This document shows, in pieces, positions 59,291 through 64,000 of a DNA stretch of 64,000 bases (positions are counted from its first letter, which is position 1; every line of letters starts with the position of its first letter). Below the pieces are notes generated by a model. The model saw only the letters and a program-made list of their open reading frames with translations. It was not told the DNA's origin and ran no database searches. The position numbers were made by a program, and so were the translations under genes. The stretch comes from Paenibacillus_AB hodogayensis (GTDB lineage: Bacteria; Bacillota; Bacilli; Paenibacillales; NBRC-103111). Location: contig NZ_BAAAYO010000001.1 of the NCBI RefSeq assembly GCF_039536325.1, positions 620,001 through 684,000 on the forward strand, written 5' to 3'.

Positions 59291-60052
59291 TTACGATAGC
59301 CTGATCAGTTGACCGCCGTCGACAACGAGACAATGCCCGGTCACGTAACGGGACTCGTCTCCCGCCAAAAACAGCGCCGCATCGGCGATCTCTTCCGGCT
59401 GCCCGACCCGGCCCATCGGGATCGTGCGCAAATAGTCGGCGATCGCCGGAGCGTTGTCGATGACCGGCTTCGTCAGCCGCGTCTCGATGAAGCCCGGACA
59501 TAACGCGTTGCAGCGGATGCCGAACGGCGCCAGCTCCAGCGCGATCGACATGGCGAGCAGATTCATGCCGCCTTTGGAGGCGTTGTAATGCGCCAGATTC
59601 GCTTCGGCCGCCAGCCCGTTCACGCTCGACATGAAGATGATCGAGCCGGGCTGCTTGCGGGCAACCATCTCCTTGCATACCCGCTGAGCGACGATAAACG
59701 TGCCGCGCAAATTAATGTGGATATGCCGATCCCACTGGGAAAGCGGCATTTCAAGAAACGGCACCGGCGCATTGACGCCTGCGTTATGCACAAGCACATC
59801 GAGGCGTCCCCACGCCCCCAGCACAGCGTCCACCATCGCGTCAACCGGCTCGGGATGCTGCACGTCTGCCTCGAAGGCGAGCGCTTCGCCGCCCGACTGG
59901 CGAATTTCCTCCACCGTTAGCTCGAGCGCCGCTTTGCCTCGTCCGCATATCGCCACCTTGGCCCCTTCGCGGGAAAAAGCGTGGGCAATCGCCCGGCCGA
60001 TGCCGAGCGATCCCCCGGTTACGAGTGCGACTTTGCCGGCGAGTCTCGTCAC
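59291..60052 (-). CDS. Short-chain dehydrogenase/reductase
   Basis: 253 residues from GTG at 60052, which overlaps the stop of the upstream dehydrogenase as GTGA; an in-frame ATG 10 codons upstream is less likely. Cofactor loop TGGSLGIGRA, then ICGRGK whose arginine suggests NADP. HNAG replaces the usual NNAG. Catalytic serine in MSSVNG, Y and K in AHYNASKGG. C-terminal VTGHCLVVDGGQLIRLS. Last gene of a sugar catabolic operon; substrate unknown. Confidence 0.92.
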   Translation of the reverse strand: MTRLAGKVALVTGGSLGIGRAIAHAFSREGAKVAICGRGKAALELTVEEIRQSGGEALAFEADVQHPEPVDAMVDAVLGAWGRLDVLVHNAGVNAPVPFLEMPLSQWDRHIHINLRGTFIVAQRVCKEMVARKQPGSIIFMSSVNGLAAEANLAHYNASKGGMNLLAMSIALELAPFGIRCNALCPGFIETRLTKPVIDNAPAIADYLRTIPMGRVGQPEEIADAALFLAGDESRYVTGHCLVVDGGQLIRLS

Positions 60053-61062
60053 AGGATGACGACCTTTTGGCCGGTTCGGCACGATTCGTCGATGGCGAAG
60101 CTGACCTGCATCGATTTGTAGCCTTCGAAGAAGTCGCAGCGCGTCGTCGTATTCGTATGGATGGCGTTCATGAAATCGGCCATTTCCATAGCGAACGGAT
60201 GATGAGAGACGTCGCCGCTATCCGGCAAGATCGTCGGCACGGTCGCGAAGTCCGACTGGCCCGGCAGCTTATGGGTGTATACTTTATTGTCCATAATCGT
60301 ACCTTTTTCGCCGAGCAGATGGACGTTGAACCGGTAAGGCGTCTTGCACTCGATCGAAGCGGATACTTTGCCGAGGCCTCCGTTTTTCATCTTAAAAATG
60401 GCGATCGAGTTCGGATCGAACTCATAGTCGGAATCGGCCCATGTGCGACAGCTGTATGCCATGACTTCCGTCACGTCGCCGGCAAAGTGGCGCACGGCGT
60501 CAACGGCATGACAGCCCGCGGACAAAATGCTGCTGCCGCCTAGCTCCTTCGTCTTGCTCCAGCTGTACTGCACATATTTCGGACCGATATGATGCCAGTA
60601 GTCGATTTGCGCCATGTAGACGCGTCCGAGCGCGTCGTCGTCGATAAGCGCCTTCGTCGATTCGAACATCGGATTCCAGCGCAGCACGAAGCTGACGACC
60701 GTCTTGACCGGGTTTTTCGAGATGGCGTCGGCCATGATTTCCAAACCTTGGCGTTCCATCGTCATCGGTTTTTCAATGACGATATGTTTGCCGTTCTTAG
60801 CGGCCAGCGCCGCCTGTTCGGCGCGAATATCCGGCGTGGAGCAGAGCACGACGGCGTCGACATTCGGGTCGCTGACCGCTTGCTCGTAAGAGGTGACAAC
60901 GCGGGCTTCGATGCCGTAATCGTTCAATCGTTGCTGCGCGCGTTCCGCATTCGGGGACACGATGCTGTATACCTCGGCATCTTTGCGCGCATGGATCGCT
61001 TTCAAATATTCTCCCGCTACCCAGCCTGAACCGACAATCGCAAATTTCGTAGTCGCCATCAT
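60049..61062 (-). CDS. Gfo/Idh/MocA-family oxidoreductase
   Basis: 337 residues from ATG at 61062 (GGGAG eight bases upstream; a GTG two codons earlier is also open). Rossmann start KFAIVGSGWVAGEYL and the family motif IVIEKPMTM with its conserved lysine; AGCHAVDAVRHF carries the catalytic-region histidine. Uses NAD(P) to oxidise or reduce a sugar, inositol or amino-sugar. Second such enzyme in this operon, implying a multi-step oxidation at different carbons. Confidence 0.93.
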   Translation of the reverse strand: MMATTKFAIVGSGWVAGEYLKAIHARKDAEVYSIVSPNAERAQQRLNDYGIEARVVTSYEQAVSDPNVDAVVLCSTPDIRAEQAALAAKNGKHIVIEKPMTMERQGLEIMADAISKNPVKTVVSFVLRWNPMFESTKALIDDDALGRVYMAQIDYWHHIGPKYVQYSWSKTKELGGSSILSAGCHAVDAVRHFAGDVTEVMAYSCRTWADSDYEFDPNSIAIFKMKNGGLGKVSASIECKTPYRFNVHLLGEKGTIMDNKVYTHKLPGQSDFATVPTILPDSGDVSHHPFAMEMADFMNAIHTNTTTRCDFFEGYKSMQVSFAIDESCRTGQKVVIL

Positions 61063-61102
61063 TCCCACATCTCCCTTTTAATTGGTGATCTATACCGTAT
61101 GG

Positions 61103-61807
61103 CTACACCGGGAAGCGCACCGCGTTCGGACGCGTCCATACCATGTGCTGGATAAACCCTTCGGCGAACGTACAGCCTGCCTGAACGCCGCGAAACTTGC
61201 CTAACGTCACCATCATATCGACAACGTCGACGTTATCGTGCTCCTTTAGCCAAACGAGCTGGCTTTGATGCTGCCGCAGCATCTCCGTCTTCGTTTCCAT
61301 CGTCTCCGTAATGTCGACGTACAGCGTAGGCTGAAAATCGAGCCCGGATAAATTGTCCATATAGAACAGCGAAGGCACTTTGGCGCAGTTCGGATACTGC
61401 TTGGAAGCTTTCGGCAGCGTCGCCAAAAAAGTCGTATCGAACACGAGCTTGCTCACCGACAAATGGTCGGGCATATAATCGTTCGGCGTATGCGTAATGA
61501 CCATGTCCGGCTGCACGCGGCACAGCATATCGATAAACATTTGCCGATTGCCCTCATGATCGGCCAATATGTTCCCGTCGCGCATGCCGAGCGAGATCAC
61601 TTCGCTGCCGATGATCGCTCCAGCCTGCCTCGCTTCCCTTTGGCGAATCGGGATCAGCTCTTCGGGCGGTATCCGGTAATGCCCCTTATCCCCGTCGCTG
61701 GCGTGACAGATCGTCACTTGGTGGCCGGCTTTGACGAGCTTTGCCAAAGTACCGGCGCATGAAATTTCGATATCGTCGGGATGGGCGCCTATCGCCAATA
61801 CGTTCAA
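61103..61807 (-). CDS. PIG-L family deacetylase (LmbE/BshB type)
   Basis: 234 residues from TTG at 61807, chosen because GAGGTG is seven bases upstream and the conserved NVLAIGAHPDD then starts at residue 2. Zinc ligands H9, D12 and a later histidine (TPNDYMPDHLSVS) are present. Family members remove acetyl from N-acetylglucosamine conjugates or related molecules. No signal peptide. Between two Gfo/Idh-type genes and a sugar isomerase, so it probably deacetylates the imported or oxidised sugar and is not part of bacillithiol synthesis. Confidence 0.9.
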   Translation of the reverse strand: MNVLAIGAHPDDIEISCAGTLAKLVKAGHQVTICHASDGDKGHYRIPPEELIPIRQREARQAGAIIGSEVISLGMRDGNILADHEGNRQMFIDMLCRVQPDMVITHTPNDYMPDHLSVSKLVFDTTFLATLPKASKQYPNCAKVPSLFYMDNLSGLDFQPTLYVDITETMETKTEMLRQHQSQLVWLKEHDNVDVVDMMVTLGKFRGVQAGCTFAEGFIQHMVWTRPNAVRFPV

Positions 61808-61811
61808 TTTC

Positions 61812-62684
61812 CTACACCTCGTCCCATACGCGCTTGACGTAGTCGAACCCTTGCTTCGTCGCGCTGCGGCATTCTTCCACGCCTTCGAACTCAATCGAGA
61901 CATACCCGTCGTAGCCGGAGCTTTTGATCGTACGGATCACCTCGCGCACGGCAATATCGCCCTGCCCGACGATCGAGCCGCGCAGCTGATTGCCTCCGGC
62001 CGTCCTCAGCCAACCGGGAAGCTTGTCGCCCGGACTGCGATCCGGGGTACGGATGTAAAAGTCTTTCAAGTGAACCATCGAAGCGATGCCGATATTGTTG
62101 CGTACCCCGATAAGCGGATCTTCGTCCACGCAGAGGAAATTGCCGGTATCAAGCGTCGTCCGGTAATTGTCGCGGTTCACCGCGTGCACGAGCGCTTGTA
62201 CGCGTTCGCTCGCCTGCACATAGTACCCGTGGTTTTCCACACTCGTCGTAATGCCGTATTGCGCCGCATAGTCGGCAATGCGCCGGCATGCCTCCGCCAG
62301 CTTCGGCAAGTCGCGATTAAAGTTCACAATCGTTGCATCGCCGATCGGCCGCGACGCGACATCATGACGCATCAGCTTGGCGCCGAGCCGCGTCGTTACG
62401 TCGACATGGCGCTTTACTTTTTCGATCAGTTGCTCGAAGCTTGCTTCGTCCTGCGTAATGAAGTTCACAGGCACGCAATAATTCGATACGGCAATACCGA
62501 CTTGCTCTGCCTTGTCGCGGATGGCGTCGGCGAGCTCGGGCTGCTCCAGCAAATCGAACCCGACAGGGACGATCTCGACATGCTCCCCGCCCGCTTCGGC
62601 AATCCATTCGATCACATCGAGCGGCGTCATTTGCCCGGCTGCGAGCGCTTGCCGCAAGCAGTGCAATCCGATTCCAAGCTTCAT
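61812..62684 (-). CDS. Sugar phosphate isomerase/epimerase (AP-endonuclease-2 TIM-barrel family)
   Basis: 290 residues. Barrel metal ligands are visible in HVEIVPVGF, TSVENHGYY, TTLDTGNFL, MVHLKDF and YVSIEFEGVEE. Its ATG overlaps the upstream dehydrogenase stop as ATGA, so the genes are coupled. Related to IolE/IolI/xylose-isomerase-like enzymes that isomerise or dehydrate keto-sugars. Substrate unknown. Confidence 0.92.
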   Translation of the reverse strand: MKLGIGLHCLRQALAAGQMTPLDVIEWIAEAGGEHVEIVPVGFDLLEQPELADAIRDKAEQVGIAVSNYCVPVNFITQDEASFEQLIEKVKRHVDVTTRLGAKLMRHDVASRPIGDATIVNFNRDLPKLAEACRRIADYAAQYGITTSVENHGYYVQASERVQALVHAVNRDNYRTTLDTGNFLCVDEDPLIGVRNNIGIASMVHLKDFYIRTPDRSPGDKLPGWLRTAGGNQLRGSIVGQGDIAVREVIRTIKSSGYDGYVSIEFEGVEECRSATKQGFDYVKRVWDEV

Positions 62685-63895
62685 CTTCCTTCATCGCCTC
62701 TTTTTTTGTTTTTGGTAAAGTCCGGGAATTTCACGGGATACCCGTTTTGCGCAACCGATGCGACCGACAGCGGCAAGATCGAGCTGACCGCGACCGAATC
62801 GTATACGTCAAAATCCGGCTGGCGCTTTTCGAGAATGGCGCTGACGAACTCCTTCATGACGAAATAGTCGCCGAATCGCGCCGAATCGATCGCCTTTTCC
62901 CGCTCCGCTTCGTCTTGCCACCACGGATGCTCGAACTCGTCGGCATATTCGGACAGCTTCGACCACGACACGTTGCCTTGATACGACTTGCCTGGCTTCC
63001 GTCCGTCCAGCCAGATGAGCGGCTCTTCGTGGATGTCCCGGCCCGAGACGTATGAGCCTTTCGTACCTTGCAGCCCGTAATACAAATAGTTAAAAGGGCG
63101 CGGCGAGGAAAAGTCATTGCGCAAATAGATGACCGCTCCTTCCTTGGTGCGAATAAGCGATAGGCAGGAATCCCCCTGCTTCCAAAACTCCGGCTTCGAG
63201 CCTGGATGGCCCGGACCGAATATTTCGTTGAAATAATTGGCCTGGGATGACGGTTTGGACACGATCGTCGTCATGTAGTCGTACGAATCGCTGCGATTGA
63301 TGCCGAGCCATTGCTGCACCGGTCCGAGCGAATGCGTCGGGTAGTTGTTGCCGTTGAAGTCCCGCATCATCTCGCCGCGCCATTTGATATTCCCTTCATG
63401 GTCATGCGTCGCGGTCCGCACATCGTGTACATAGCCGCATTCCGCATGAGTCAGTTCGCCAAATGTACCGCTCTCGGCCATGTTGCGAATGAGCATCGCC
63501 GTGCGCGTATAGCAGAAGTTTTCCGCCAGCATATAAACCGCGCCGGTATGCTCCACCGTCTCCACTAGCTCCCAGCTTTCTTCGATCGTCATCGCCGATG
63601 CTACTTCGCACAGCACATGCTTGCCCGCCTTCATCGCTTGTACCGCTTGGCTGGCATGAACCTGCATAGGCGTCGCGAGTAAAACCGCGTCGATATCCGG
63701 ATCGTCCAGCAGTTTCTCAAAGCTGGTGAAGGTGCGAATGTCCGGAAACTTTTCTTTCCACTTCGCGAACACCGCATCATTCAAATCGCAGATCGCATTC
63801 ACCTCTACGAGTTCAGGCAAGTTAAGGCATGTTTGGTGATAGCTAAAACCGCGGTTTCCGCCCACGACGGCTAAACGAACTCGTTTTATCGACAT
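62681..63895 (-). CDS. Gfo/Idh/MocA-family oxidoreductase
   Basis: 404 residues. Rossmann start RLAVVGGNRGFSYHQ, conserved AGKHVLCEVASAMTIEE where the usual EKP lysine motif reads CEVAS, a change that could alter catalysis. Later NGNNYPTHSLGPVQQWLGI holds the active-site histidine. ATG at 63895 with AAAGGGG upstream. Forty bases after the binding-protein stop. Longer than the 60049 paralogue and only distantly related to it. Confidence 0.9.
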   Translation of the reverse strand: MSIKRVRLAVVGGNRGFSYHQTCLNLPELVEVNAICDLNDAVFAKWKEKFPDIRTFTSFEKLLDDPDIDAVLLATPMQVHASQAVQAMKAGKHVLCEVASAMTIEESWELVETVEHTGAVYMLAENFCYTRTAMLIRNMAESGTFGELTHAECGYVHDVRTATHDHEGNIKWRGEMMRDFNGNNYPTHSLGPVQQWLGINRSDSYDYMTTIVSKPSSQANYFNEIFGPGHPGSKPEFWKQGDSCLSLIRTKEGAVIYLRNDFSSPRPFNYLYYGLQGTKGSYVSGRDIHEEPLIWLDGRKPGKSYQGNVSWSKLSEYADEFEHPWWQDEAEREKAIDSARFGDYFVMKEFVSAILEKRQPDFDVYDSVAVSSILPLSVASVAQNGYPVKFPDFTKNKKRGDEGR

Positions 63896-63935
63896 CTGTC
63901 AAACCCCTTTGTGCAGCAAATTTGGTTTCAATCCG

Positions 63936-64000
63936 TTATTTGCCGAGCTCCGTATCGACTTGCTTTTGCATCTCCTCTTGCGCGTCCCGCAAAGCGGCGT
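63936..64000 (-). CDS. C-terminal end of a probable extracellular solute-binding protein (5' part outside window)
   Basis: Minus-strand reading with stop TAA at 63938-63936 gives a last 21-residue helix, AALRDAQEEMQKQVDTELGK preceded by further codons beyond the edge. ALxxAQxEMQKxVDxEL is a common C-terminus of sugar-binding lipoproteins, and the operon context fits. The evidence is too short to be certain. Confidence 0.5.
   Translation of the reverse strand, partial: AALRDAQEEMQKQVDTELGK

Noticed and set aside
6940..63895. ABC transporter ATPase gene
   Set aside because: Looked for Walker A/B and LSGGQ motifs near all three permease pairs and found none; a shared ATPase elsewhere is assumed.

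Overview
The window looks like a chromosomal segment of a high-GC, spore-forming member of the Paenibacillaceae (Paenibacillus/Cohnella type). The evidence is a GerA-type germination receptor operon, a YesM/YesN two-component pair, AraC, GntR and LysR regulators, several sugar ABC importers that lack their own ATPase, and big secreted proteins built from discoidin and fibronectin III modules. Ribosome-binding sites are strong AGGAGG types and TTG or GTG starts are common. I see no tRNA, rRNA, CRISPR array, phage or intact transposase. All taxonomy and functions are inferred by reading, without database searches.

Layout. 1-1386: 3'-truncated AraC regulator with a binding-protein-like C-terminus. 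1615-5825: zwf-tkt-tal pentose phosphate operon (minus strand), with a divergent LysR regulator at 6032-6922. 6940-29309: an unbroken run of minus-strand genes. Its downstream half carries carbohydrate enzymes (YdjC deacetylase, creatininase-family amidohydrolase, FAD oxidoreductase, SIS protein, SDR, GntR/UTRA regulator, FGGY kinase, esterase, glycoside hydrolase). Its upstream half carries two ABC permease pairs around a module of DUF5696-type secreted protein, YIP1-type membrane protein, NHL-propeller membrane protein and a 978-residue solute-binding fusion, plus a second lipoprotein binding protein. 29547-32709: divergent clan GH-D-like glycosidase and an AraC regulator (plus strand).

32825-50461: a polysaccharide utilisation locus on the minus strand: YesM/YesN, Lpl-type importer (binding protein and two permeases), a secreted multidomain esterase, an acyl esterase, a heparinase II/III-like protein and a secreted multidomain glycosidase. 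The intergenic stretch 35984-36616 is full of repeats: two 74-bp hairpin elements and a 20-bp tandem repeat. 50580-55190: a strikingly AT-rich island holding two near-identical tandem genes for secreted Ig-like (BIG2) proteins, each with a duplicated promoter. 55195-59282: ger operon A-C-D-B behind a candidate sigma-G promoter. 59291-64000: a catabolic operon (minus strand) with SDR, two Gfo/Idh dehydrogenases, a PIG-L deacetylase, a sugar isomerase/epimerase and the 3' end of what is probably a binding protein.

The best candidate for an undescribed system is the 18244-27893 module: importer permeases physically linked to a non-lipidated, two-CBM-like solute-binding fusion and three envelope proteins of unknown role (DUF5696-type, YIP1, NHL/TPR). 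The second is the AT-rich tandem pair of BIG2 proteins.
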